64,000 nucleotides of DNA from Demequina rhizosphaerae (GTDB lineage: Bacteria > Actinomycetota > Actinomycetes > Actinomycetales > Demequinaceae), in the NCBI RefSeq assembly GCF_000971255.1, contig NZ_BBMC01000002.1:1-64000 (forward strand), written 5' to 3'. The translations under genes and the position numbers were made by a program. Each line of letters opens with the position of its first letter. The first letter of the stretch is position 1. This document shows, one piece after another, positions 53,279-60,625 of the stretch. The notes beneath the pieces are model-generated. The model worked only from the letters and a program-made list of their open reading frames with translations, did not search any database and was not told the DNA's origin.

Positions 53279-53440
53279 CACCCGCCTGTCCGACCCCCGG
53301 CCGGCGTGTCGGCCGCCGCCGTCGTCACCCGCCGGGCCATCCCCCGCTGGCGGGCCGGCCGCCGACCTCGTTACCCGCCCACGCGATCGCCGGCCGGCGT
53401 GTCGGCCGCCGTCCACTTCACCCGCCCGGCGTGTCCGCAA
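53279..53440. repeat. Tandem repeat, 46-47-bp unit, three copies plus a partial fourth
   Basis: Units start at 53279, 53326, 53372 and 53419. Each begins with (C/T)ACCCGCC, continues after 11 nt with a core of about 21 bp (CGGCCG-GCGTGT-CGGCCG then CCG; diverged in unit 2), and ends with about 7 variable bases. The core can form a 6-bp hairpin. The fourth unit is cut short after the first third, 23 nt before the palindrome. Confidence 0.75.
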
Positions 53441-53462
53441 GCGCGACGTGTTCCCGTACGGC

Positions 53463-53484
53463 TGTTTTAGGAATTCCTAAAACA
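53463..53484. repeat. Palindrome, left copy flanking the two-gene cassette
   Basis: A perfect 22-bp palindrome with the core TTTTAGGAATTCCTAAAA, strikingly AT-rich for this genome. An identical sequence lies at 55051-55072. It is 45 nt downstream of the PKD-protein stop. Confidence 0.85.
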
Positions 53485-53528
53485 ACCCGCCGCAGCGCCG
53501 ATCCACCCCGCGATCGGGGGTCGGCGAC

Positions 53529-54353
53529 CTATCCGAGCGGGCCTTCGACCAGCACAGCGCGCGGGTGCAGCACGGCGAGCGTGATGCCGGGCGAGGTCGT
53601 CGCGATGGTGGTGTCGAAGGCGCTCCAGGTGCCGTCCGCGACGCGATACTCCCCCGCCCAGGTGGTCGTGAGCGTGACGGTCGCGGAGTCGAGGGCGCGG
53701 CCGTAGGCGTGCGTGACGGTCGCATCGGGGTAGGGAGCGCCGGGGTCGGAGGTGGTGGTCTGCTCGCCGTCGCCCCACGCCCAGGTGAAGGTGGAGGGAG
53801 TGGCGCGGATGTCGACGTCGGCGCCGAGCAGGACAGCCGAGTGGTGGCGGAGGCCGTCGTCGGCCATGGCGATGGTCGGCACGGTCGCGTAGACGACGCC
53901 GGTCGCGGGCTGCAGGGAGGCCTCGGAGGGGTCGGGGCGGAGCTCGGTCCACTCGCGCTCGATGAGGGCGAAGAGGTCGGCCTCGGACGGGCACGAGTAC
54001 CAGGCGACGACGGCCCAAGAGGTCCACGTGCCGTCGGCAAGCTGCTCGCGCATCCACAGCGGCGCGATCGGATTCATGCCGCCGGGGCAGGCGGGGATCA
54101 TGCCGGCGGCGAGGGGCGAGCAGGTCTCAGTCTCGGCAGTCATCGGGGTGCCACCCGCGCACGCAGGCGAACGCAGGTACTCCCTCGGGGTCGCGGAGAC
54201 GCCCGAAGCACCGGGACCGCCCCCGCGAGCATCACTTCGCGCGCCCTCTAATGAGTACTCGCCGCGCTCAGGATCGGCGTCCGGGTCGAAGTCGATTCCG
54301 GGGTCCACAGCCACGGCCAACGTTGCCAGCACGAGTGCCGCGCTCAGCATCAT
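53529..54353 (-). CDS. Secreted PKD-like domain protein
   Basis: 274 residues. An N-terminal hydrophobic signal segment is followed by an acidic linker (DFDPDADPERGEY). The second half has a PKD-like fold (FTWAWGDGEQTTTSDPGAPYPDATVTHAYG). Three or four Cys residues (about 61, 77, 88, 117) could form disulfides outside the cell. It overlaps the DUF6318 gene (ATGA). Function unknown. Confidence 0.72.
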   Translation of the reverse strand: MMLSAALVLATLAVAVDPGIDFDPDADPERGEYSLEGARSDARGGGPGASGVSATPREYLRSPACAGGTPMTAETETCSPLAAGMIPACPGGMNPIAPLWMREQLADGTWTSWAVVAWYSCPSEADLFALIEREWTELRPDPSEASLQPATGVVYATVPTIAMADDGLRHHSAVLLGADVDIRATPSTFTWAWGDGEQTTTSDPGAPYPDATVTHAYGRALDSATVTLTTTWAGEYRVADGTWSAFDTTIATTSPGITLAVLHPRAVLVEGPLG

Positions 54354-54982
54354 GCCGCCGACTCCTCACCGACCACTTCGGCAACGGTCCACTGGCCGTC
54401 TTCGATAGCCAGAAACACGCCGTACTGGTAGTCGCGAGAACGAGCGGTCTGTGTCTCAGCGCCGTCGCCTTCGGCGACATAGCCTGCCGAGATCGACGCG
54501 GTCAGCAACACCGACGCCTCGGTATCGCTGGTCAACGCCGCCTGCGTTTGTCCTGTGTCAACCGTGATCTCGCCTCCGCGCGCCGTCCAACCCTCGTCGC
54601 GCACCCGCTCCGCGTTCGCGAGCGCATCCGCGCAGTACTCGCAGCCGTCCGCCGACAGCGCCTCCCAGATGCGGGTGTCGCCCGTATGGAACATGGGCGC
54701 GTACTGCTCGAGGAAGAACGTCGCCGTCATCATCGCGCCGTACACGTCCGCGCGCTCCGCGCCCTCCGGCATCATCGCTAGCAGCTCGTCATCGCTGAGG
54801 GCCGTCGCGGACGGGCTCGGCGTCGTGGAAGGGGTCGCCACCGCCGAGGCGATCGCGGTCGGCGACTCGGTGGCGATCGGCTCCGGCTCCCCCGTGCACG
54901 CCGCGAGGCCGACGCACGCGCCCGCGAGCATCGTCGCCGCGACCGCGCGGCGCGCCACCCGCCCCCCTGGGATGAACCGCAT
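54350..54982 (-). CDS. DUF6318-like lipoprotein
   Basis: 210 residues. The lipobox LAAC anchors Cys at about 29; a Thr/Pro/Ser linker precedes a domain with FFLEQYAPMFHTGDTRIWEALSADGCEYCADA, as in the actinobacterial DUF6318 family. TACCTT ends 6 nt before ATG 54982, suggesting a leaderless start. First gene of the cassette between the two palindromes. Confidence 0.72.
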   Translation of the reverse strand: MRFIPGGRVARRAVAATMLAGACVGLAACTGEPEPIATESPTAIASAVATPSTTPSPSATALSDDELLAMMPEGAERADVYGAMMTATFFLEQYAPMFHTGDTRIWEALSADGCEYCADALANAERVRDEGWTARGGEITVDTGQTQAALTSDTEASVLLTASISAGYVAEGDGAETQTARSRDYQYGVFLAIEDGQWTVAEVVGEESAA

Positions 54983-55047
54983 GAAACGAAGGTAACGGAC
55001 GAAACCCCCTGGCAGAAGGGGTCGGCGTCGAGTTGGGGATGGCGAAC

Positions 55048-55075
55048 GACTGTTTTAGGAATTCCTAAAACAGTC
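55048..55075. repeat. Palindrome, right copy flanking the two-gene cassette
   Basis: A perfect 28-bp palindrome; its inner 22 bp are identical to the copy at 53463-53484 and the outer GAC/GTC extend the symmetry. It stands 66 nt upstream of the DUF6318 start. Confidence 0.85.
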
Positions 55076-55126
55076 CGAACAGACCATGGCGCCCCGCGCG
55101 ACACACCGGCCGCCCGCGCATCGTCC

Positions 55127-55603
55127 CTACCGGATCCGCCGCTTCCCCACCCCGGGCACGAACTTGCCCGTCCGCGCCGCGTAGTCCTCGTAGCCGGGGT
55201 ACGCCCGCACGAGGTAGCCCTCCTCGACGCGCGTCTTGATGTCGAAGAACACCAGCAGCACCACCGCGGACACCAGCGTCCACAGCCTCCCCGACCCGAT
55301 CGCCATCCCGAACGCGATCACCAGGATCCCCGCGTACATCGGGTGCCGCACGTACGAGTAGATCCCGCCGGCGGCGAGGCCGGCACCGTTGGGCGTCGGC
55401 ATCGGCGTGAGCGCCCGCCCCAGGTCCTTCCCCGACCAGAACATCCCCAGGAGCCCGAGCAGCACCAGCGTGCTCCCCAGCCACATCGAGCCCTCCACAC
55501 CGGGCCCATCAAGGAGCGCCGTCACGCCGACTGCCAGGAAGATCACCCCCTGCAGACCCACGAGGACGAGGCCCAGCATGCGGGTGCGTGGAGGTGTCGG
55601 CAT
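55127..55603 (-). CDS. Isoprenylcysteine/phospholipid methyltransferase-family membrane protein
   Basis: 158 residues with four helices. The ICMT/PEMT-type SAM region YSYVRHPMYAGILVIAFG is at about 82-99, and RVEEGYLVRAYPGYEDYAARTGKFVP is at the C-terminus. Substrate unknown. TAGCCT (55610-55615) ends 6 nt before the ATG. Its stop abuts a 10-mer copy (55117-55126). Confidence 0.85.
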   Translation of the reverse strand: MPTPPRTRMLGLVLVGLQGVIFLAVGVTALLDGPGVEGSMWLGSTLVLLGLLGMFWSGKDLGRALTPMPTPNGAGLAAGGIYSYVRHPMYAGILVIAFGMAIGSGRLWTLVSAVVLLVFFDIKTRVEEGYLVRAYPGYEDYAARTGKFVPGVGKRRIR

Positions 55604-55612
55604 CGGGCCAGG

Positions 55613-56749
55613 CTACCCGGCCCGCTTGCGGGCGACGCGAGGCTCGCGCGCCTCGGCCGCGTCCGACGTGCCGGGCTGATGCGCGTCGATCCACGCGTCG
55701 ACGGTCTCCCACCACTCGTAGAGCCACGTCTCGCGCGCCTCACGACCCTCCGGCACGGTCTCCGGCTCGGCGGTCCAGCCCTTGATGACGATGCGCTTGT
55801 CGACGGGCAGCTCGCGCCACACGTCGGAGACCGTCGAGAGCCGCTCGAGCCCGGTGTGACCGACCACGACCACGCGCGCGTCGGGCCGCGCGTCCATCGC
55901 GGCGAGCACCCCGCCCGGGTGCGGCGGCATGACGTGAGGCATGGCCTCGGCGCGCTCGGCGAGCTCGCCGTGCCCCTGCTCGCGCAGCGCGGCGATCCGA
56001 CGCTCGCGGCGCTTGGGCGTCGCGTTGGCGCCCTCGGGGAAGATCAGGAGCGCGCCGTCGTCGCCCATCTCGCGGGCGAGCGCCGCGATCGCCTCCGTAC
56101 CGCCCGGCGCCCCGACCGCGCGGTGACGGCGGGGCGTGATGAACTGCGACGGGATGCGGTGGAGCAGGATGTCGATGGCCGGATCCCACTGGAGGGTGTC
56201 CTTGAGCACGATCGCGGGCGCCCGGCCGAACCGGTTGAGCAGCGCGTCAACGAGGATGAACGAGTCGCCCGGGCCCGCGTGACGGCACACGACGATGAGC
56301 GGACTCCCGGGCGCGATCTCGTCGAGGTTCGCGTCCTCGAGGTCGATCTCCAGGCGCAGCGTCCACTTGCCCTGCGTGAACAGGGCGGTGAGCATCGTCC
56401 GCGCGAGCGCGAGGTGGTTCCGCTGGGATGCCTCGGAGTCGAGGCGCGTGCCGAAGCCGTGCCAGACCCACAGCGCCGCGAGCGCGACCACGCAGGCCGC
56501 ATCCCACAGCAGGTAGAAGCCCGCCAGCCAGACCACGCGCGTGAGCCGCAGGCGGCCCGGCAGCGCGAAGCTCACCGCCGCGGCGACCGCGACGAGCAGC
56601 CACACCGACACCGGCAGCCACAGGAACGCGACCGCGACGAGCAGCGGCGCGAGCACGAGCCGGCGCACCCAGCGCGGCGGCAGCCGCCACCAGCGCGCGC
56701 GGCGCCGGGAGGTGGGCGAGCCCGCCGCGGGGGACGATGCGGCGGTCAC
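55613..56749 (-). CDS. PlsC-type acyltransferase
   Basis: 378 residues. Two or three N-terminal membrane helices (about 28-75, 80-105), then the acyltransferase block with HX4D in CRHAGPGDSFI (about residue 160) and LIFPEGANATPKR. It would acylate a lysophospholipid or related acceptor. GTG 56749 overlaps the patatin stop (GTGA), so acylation and deacylation enzymes are co-expressed. Confidence 0.85.
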   Translation of the reverse strand: MTAASSPAAGSPTSRRRARWWRLPPRWVRRLVLAPLLVAVAFLWLPVSVWLLVAVAAAVSFALPGRLRLTRVVWLAGFYLLWDAACVVALAALWVWHGFGTRLDSEASQRNHLALARTMLTALFTQGKWTLRLEIDLEDANLDEIAPGSPLIVVCRHAGPGDSFILVDALLNRFGRAPAIVLKDTLQWDPAIDILLHRIPSQFITPRRHRAVGAPGGTEAIAALAREMGDDGALLIFPEGANATPKRRERRIAALREQGHGELAERAEAMPHVMPPHPGGVLAAMDARPDARVVVVGHTGLERLSTVSDVWRELPVDKRIVIKGWTAEPETVPEGREARETWLYEWWETVDAWIDAHQPGTSDAAEAREPRVARKRAG

Positions 56750-57576
56750 ACGCCCTCCCGAACCCCGGCGAGGTACGCGGCGGTCGCATCGCGCGCGGCC
56801 TCGATGCGCGCGTGGGTCCGGTCGAGCCGCCGGTACGCGCCGAGCCGCTCGTCGCCCGGCTGACGCCCGCCGTACGGCAGGACGTGGAGCTCGACATGCG
56901 GCGGGACGGCGGCGCGCTCGCGCTGGAAGCGGTGGCGGCGGGAGATCTCGAAGGCGATGCGCGCGACGTCGGACGGCGTGCGCGGCGGGTGCAGCGGCTC
57001 CTCGATGCGCCCCACCTGGAGGACGTAGATGGTCGTAGCGCCGCGTGCGACCGCCTCCCCCACGGGGATCGAGTTGACGATGCCGCCGTCGACGAAGTGC
57101 TCGCCGTCGATCACGGTGGGCGGCAGCGCCGCCGGCACGGACGCGGACGCCATGACGGCGTCGACCACCGGGCCGGAGTCGAACCAGTGCTCGGACGCCC
57201 GCTCGATCGACGCGGCGCACACCGCGAGCGGCACCGCGAGGTCCTCGAACTGCGTGTCGTGCCCGATCACCTCCTCGATGAGGCCGCGCAGCGCGTCCGG
57301 GTCGTTGAGGTGGGTGCGGTGCTTCGCGAGCCGACGCGCCTGCCGGTACCAGGACTCGCCGTAGATGTCCCCCGCGGTCGGCGACGCCCACGTGTGCTCG
57401 AGCCGCGCGACCACGTCGAGGTGCGGGTCCTGCGCGACGGCCGCGCCGTTGATCGCCCCGATCGACGTGCCCACGACCAACTGCGGGACGATGCCCGCCT
57501 GGAGCAGCGCGCGCAGCATCCCCACCTCGGTGGCGCCTCGGACGCCGCCGCCTCCCAGGACGAATGCCACGGTCAT
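56746..57576 (-). CDS. Patatin-like phospholipase
   Basis: 276 residues. Oxyanion loop LGGGGVRGATEVG (about 7-19), nucleophile GTSIG (about 37-41) and the catalytic Asp in VDGGIVNS (about 160). It hydrolyses lipid acyl esters at the inner membrane face. The start at 57576 was chosen because the fold begins there and TACCCT (57583-57588) lies 6 nt before the ATG. Divergent from dipZ. Confidence 0.9.
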   Translation of the reverse strand: MTVAFVLGGGGVRGATEVGMLRALLQAGIVPQLVVGTSIGAINGAAVAQDPHLDVVARLEHTWASPTAGDIYGESWYRQARRLAKHRTHLNDPDALRGLIEEVIGHDTQFEDLAVPLAVCAASIERASEHWFDSGPVVDAVMASASVPAALPPTVIDGEHFVDGGIVNSIPVGEAVARGATTIYVLQVGRIEEPLHPPRTPSDVARIAFEISRRHRFQRERAAVPPHVELHVLPYGGRQPGDERLGAYRRLDRTHARIEAARDATAAYLAGVREGV

Positions 57577-57623
57577 GTGGCCAGGGTAGGCGGCTGCTAG
57601 CGTCGGTGCGGTGGCAGCGCGCC

Positions 57624-57650
57624 CCATCCCGACGCATCGTCGCTCCGAAC
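57624..57650 (+). promoter_or_regulatory. SigK-type promoter of dipZ (CCATCC-N15-CCGAAC)
   Basis: CCATCC (57624-57629) and CCGAAC (57645-57650) are 15 nt apart; the ATG is 7 nt after the -10-like box, so the mRNA would be leaderless. The spacer has CGCATCGTCG, a 9/10 match to the dispersed motif. Confidence 0.65.
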
Positions 57651-57657
57651 CCGGGTC

Positions 57658-59352
57658 ATGATCACGCTCATCATCGTCGGACTGGTCTCCGGAATCATCA
57701 CCGCGATCAGCCCCTGCGTCCTGCCCGTGCTTCCCGCGATCCTCACCAGCGCGATCCAGGACGGCGCGAGCAGTCGACGCCGCCCGCTCGTCGTGGTCGC
57801 GGGGCTGGTCACCAGCTTCGCGGTGTTCACGCTCATCGGCGGCATCCTGCTCGCCAGCCTGGGCCTGCCCGACGACCTGCTGCGGTGGATCGGCATCGTG
57901 GTACTGGCGATCGTCGGCATCGGCCTCATGATCCCCAAGGTGGGCGAGCTGCTGCAGCGGCCGTTCGAGCGGATCCGCCCGATCCAGATGGACCGCAACG
58001 GCAACGGCTTCGTCATGGGGCTCGCGCTCGGCCTCGTGTTCGTGCCGTGCGCCGGCCCGATCCTCGCGTCGATCACCGTGCTCGCCGCGACGAACGGCGT
58101 GAGCTGGGGCCTCGTCGCGCTCACGCTCGCGTTCTCCGCCGGCATCGCGATCCCGCTGCTGGTGTTCGGCTTCGCGGGGCAGGCGATCTTCGGCCGCATC
58201 AAGGCGGTCCGCGAGCGCCTCCAGCTCATCCGGTCAATCTCCGGTGCGGTGCTGCTCGCGACGGCGCTCGTCATCGCGACCAACGTCGCCGAGCCGCTCC
58301 AGCGCGCGGTGCCGGGCTGGCTCGCGAGCGTGCAGAACACGATCGAGGACAACAACACCGTCCGCGACGAGCTCGACACCCTGGCCGGCCGCGAGGACGC
58401 GGACACCTCGCTCAGCGGCGACCAGCTGACCTTCGACCAGTGCGCCGACGACGGCGGCACGCTCCACAACTGCGGCCCCGCGCGCGACCTGCCGGGCATC
58501 GAGGCGTGGCTCAACACCGACGGCGGCGAGGCGCTCGACCTCGAGGAGCTCCAGGGTCAGGTGGTGCTCATCGACTTCTGGACGTACTCGTGCATCAACT
58601 GCCAGCGCACGTTCCCCTACCTGACCGCGTGGGACGACCGCTACCGCGACGACGGCCTCACCATCATCGGCGTCCACACCCCCGAGTTCGCGTTCGAGAA
58701 GGTGGTCGACAACGTCGCCGACGCCGCGGACCGCTACGGGATCCAGTACCCCATCGCGATCGACAACGAGTACACGACGTGGCGCGAGTGGGACCAGCGG
58801 TTCTGGCCGGCGCACTACCTCATCGACCAGAACGGCATGGTCCGCCAGGTCCACTACGGCGAGGGCGCGTACGAGGAGACCGAGACGCTCATCCAGCAGC
58901 TCCTCGACACTCCCCCGCAGGACACCGTGGTCGCGGACCCCGGCAACCACACGGTGGGCCGCAGCCCGGAGACGTACCTGGGCTACGGGCGCGGCTACGC
59001 GAAGGCCAACGGCGACTACCCGCGCGACGAGGCGTACGACTTCGGCACCGGCTCGGCCCCCGCGACGGACGAGGTCTCGCTGTCGGGCACGTGGACGGTG
59101 GGCGACGAGCACATCGCCGCGGGCGCCGATGCGTCGCTCGAGATGCGCTTCTACGCCGCCGACGTGCACCTCGTGCTCGCGGGCGAGGGCACCGTCACGG
59201 TGACGCTCGAGAACGACGAGTCGTACCGCGAGGTGGTGGAGGTGAGCGGCACGCCCGACCTGTACGACCTGTACACGGGCGACGCGACCACGGACACGAT
59301 CCACCTCGACTTCACCGAGGGCGTCGAGGCGTACGCGTTCACCTTCGGGTGA
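57658..59352 (+). CDS. dipZ: DipZ-type fusion: CcdA-like thiol transporter and thioredoxin-like domain
   Basis: 564 residues. The N-terminal half is a CcdA/DsbD membrane domain (about six helices) with SPCVLPVLPA (about 19-28) and VFVPCAGPIL, which hold the two redox cysteines. A linker leads to an extracytoplasmic thioredoxin-like domain with WTYSCINCQRTFPYL (about 315). A C-terminal beta domain completes it, as in mycobacterial DipZ. It passes reducing power outward for disulfide or metal-protein maturation. Confidence 0.9.
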   Translation: MITLIIVGLVSGIITAISPCVLPVLPAILTSAIQDGASSRRRPLVVVAGLVTSFAVFTLIGGILLASLGLPDDLLRWIGIVVLAIVGIGLMIPKVGELLQRPFERIRPIQMDRNGNGFVMGLALGLVFVPCAGPILASITVLAATNGVSWGLVALTLAFSAGIAIPLLVFGFAGQAIFGRIKAVRERLQLIRSISGAVLLATALVIATNVAEPLQRAVPGWLASVQNTIEDNNTVRDELDTLAGREDADTSLSGDQLTFDQCADDGGTLHNCGPARDLPGIEAWLNTDGGEALDLEELQGQVVLIDFWTYSCINCQRTFPYLTAWDDRYRDDGLTIIGVHTPEFAFEKVVDNVADAADRYGIQYPIAIDNEYTTWREWDQRFWPAHYLIDQNGMVRQVHYGEGAYEETETLIQQLLDTPPQDTVVADPGNHTVGRSPETYLGYGRGYAKANGDYPRDEAYDFGTGSAPATDEVSLSGTWTVGDEHIAAGADASLEMRFYAADVHLVLAGEGTVTVTLENDESYREVVEVSGTPDLYDLYTGDATTDTIHLDFTEGVEAYAFTFG

Positions 59353-59441
59353 GCCGCGCTCGCATCGGTGATGCGCTTCGCACGCGCGCCCGGCGCCTGC
59401 TGGTGGCGGTGGGCGCCCCCGCCGCCCGGCGCGCTCGCGTC

Positions 59442-59497
59442 AACTTTGAGATCCGCGGGAGGAGAATCCCGGCTTTCCACCCGCGGATCCCCAAGTT
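59442..59497. repeat. Imperfect 18-bp inverted repeat in the dipZ-lipoprotein gap
   Basis: The arms 59442-59459 and 59480-59497 share the perfect inner ATCCGCGGG/CCCGCGGAT and match at 15 of 18 positions overall, with a 20-nt loop that contains AGGAG. It may be a terminator of dipZ or a remnant of a small element. Confidence 0.5.
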
Positions 59498-59563
59498 CGT
59501 GAATGAGGAGCGGCGGCGCGGCGGGGGCGAAGCTGCAGGAAGGATTCGGGAGCCCGGCGCCAC

Positions 59564-59590
59564 CCATCCGCCGCGGCACCCGCACCGAAC
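59564..59590 (+). promoter_or_regulatory. SigK-type promoter of the Met-rich lipoprotein (CCATCC-N15-CCGAAC)
   Basis: CCATCC (59564-59569), 15 nt, CCGAAC (59585-59590), the same elements and spacing as before dipZ. The start codon with GGGAGG follows about 50 nt downstream. Confidence 0.65.
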
Positions 59591-59640
59591 AGCAACCGTC
59601 GGGCACGACATCCCCAAGAAGCCCGGCACAGGGAGGAATC

Positions 59641-59937
59641 ATGTACCGAATGCGCACGCTCGCCGTTCCGGGTCTCATCCTGCTGGCCGGCACCGCCCTC
59701 GCCGCCTGCGGCGACACGGAGCCCTCCTCGAGCAGCTCGGACGACACGATGATGGAGGAGACCATGGAGTCGACCCCCATGGAGTCCGAGTCGATGATGT
59801 CCGACGACGAGATGATGGAGGATGACTCCACCATGGAGTCCGACGACTCGATGGAGAGCGAGGACTCGATGATGGACGAGTCGCACGACGACTCCACCAT
59901 GGAGGGCGACGACGAGATGATGGAGGACGAGGGCTGA
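59641..59937 (+). CDS. Met/Asp/Glu/Ser-rich lipoprotein
   Basis: 98 residues. Signal peptide with lipobox TALAAC (Cys at about 22). The mature 77 residues consist almost only of Asp, Glu, Ser, Thr and about 15 Met in units such as DSMESEDSMMDES, with one His. No fold is expected. Met clusters with acidic residues suggest copper or silver binding or an oxidation sink (inference). It lies between dipZ and the sigma gene and has its own SigK-type promoter; the sigma gene follows 31 nt later and is probably co-transcribed. Confidence 0.78.
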   Translation: MYRMRTLAVPGLILLAGTALAACGDTEPSSSSSDDTMMEETMESTPMESESMMSDDEMMEDDSTMESDDSMESEDSMMDESHDDSTMEGDDEMMEDEG

Positions 59938-59968
59938 CGCCTTCGGACCGGACGATGCGGAGGACCAG

Positions 59969-60625
59969 GTGAGCGCGGACAGGGGCGAGCGGCGGCTGCG
60001 GGCGGTGCCCGCGGACCACGCCGACGCGACCCCCGACGCGCCCGCGGACGCCCGCGCCGACGCGGACGCGCTCGCCGACCTCCTCGTGCGGACCGGCCGG
60101 GGCGACCAGGCCGCCTTCGAGCGCGTCTACGACGCCCTGGCCGGCACGGTCCACGGGCTGGCCCTCCGCATCGTCCGGGACCCGCAGCTCGCCGAGGACG
60201 TGGCGCAGGAGGCGCTCGTCGAGGTGTGGCGCGCCGCGGCCCGCTACCGCCCCGACCACGGCTCGGCGCGCGCGTGGGTCCTCACCATCACCCACCGTCG
60301 CGCGGTGGACCGGGTCCGCTCCGAGCAGTCGCACGCGGACCGCCTCATGAACCACGGACCGCGCCACGCGGTCGGCGCCGCCGACCAGGTCGAGAAGCCC
60401 GAGGACGTCGTCGACGCGATGGACGCGCAGTGGCGCGCCGCGCGCGTCCGCAAGGGCCTCGAGGCCCTCACCCCGCTCCAGCGCGAGGCGCTCGAGCTCA
60501 CGTACTACAAGGGCTACACGAACCGGCAGCTGGCCGAGTCGCTCGGGATCCCGCTGGGCACCGCGAAGGCCCGCATCCGCGACGCGATGATCCGGCTGCG
60601 CGACCACTGGGAGGTGGCGCGATGA
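59969..60625 (+). CDS. sigK: SigK-type ECF sigma factor
   Basis: 218 residues. A variable N-terminus (about 35), region 2 AAFERVYDALAGTVHGLALRIVRDPQLAEDVAQEALVEVWRAAARY, and region 4 LTPLQREALELTYYKGYTNRQLAESLGIPLGTAKARIRDAMIRLRD, which are hallmarks of actinobacterial SigK. No cysteine occurs in the protein, so the disulfide control described for the tuberculosis homologue is not possible here. GTG 59969 follows GGAGGA. It overlaps its anti-sigma factor. Confidence 0.9.
   Translation: MSADRGERRLRAVPADHADATPDAPADARADADALADLLVRTGRGDQAAFERVYDALAGTVHGLALRIVRDPQLAEDVAQEALVEVWRAAARYRPDHGSARAWVLTITHRRAVDRVRSEQSHADRLMNHGPRHAVGAADQVEKPEDVVDAMDAQWRAARVRKGLEALTPLQREALELTYYKGYTNRQLAESLGIPLGTAKARIRDAMIRLRDHWEVAR

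Larger units (their letters stand above)
53172..53528. other. 357-nt intergenic region with tandem repeat and palindrome
   Basis: This gap contains the 46-47-bp tandem repeat (53279-53440) and the left palindrome (53463-53484). The first 100 nt show no feature apart from a degenerate fragment of the repeat (about 53229-53250). No gene was found. Confidence 0.7.

Noticed and set aside
53279..53440. CRISPR array
   Set aside because: The period is 46-47 bp but the whole unit is repetitive, there are no unique spacers and no cas genes in the window.
59440..59886. Minus-strand frame opposite the Met-rich lipoprotein
   Set aside because: His/Leu/Val repeats mirror the acidic Met-rich codons of the plus strand, where a lipobox signal peptide and ribosome site are found.
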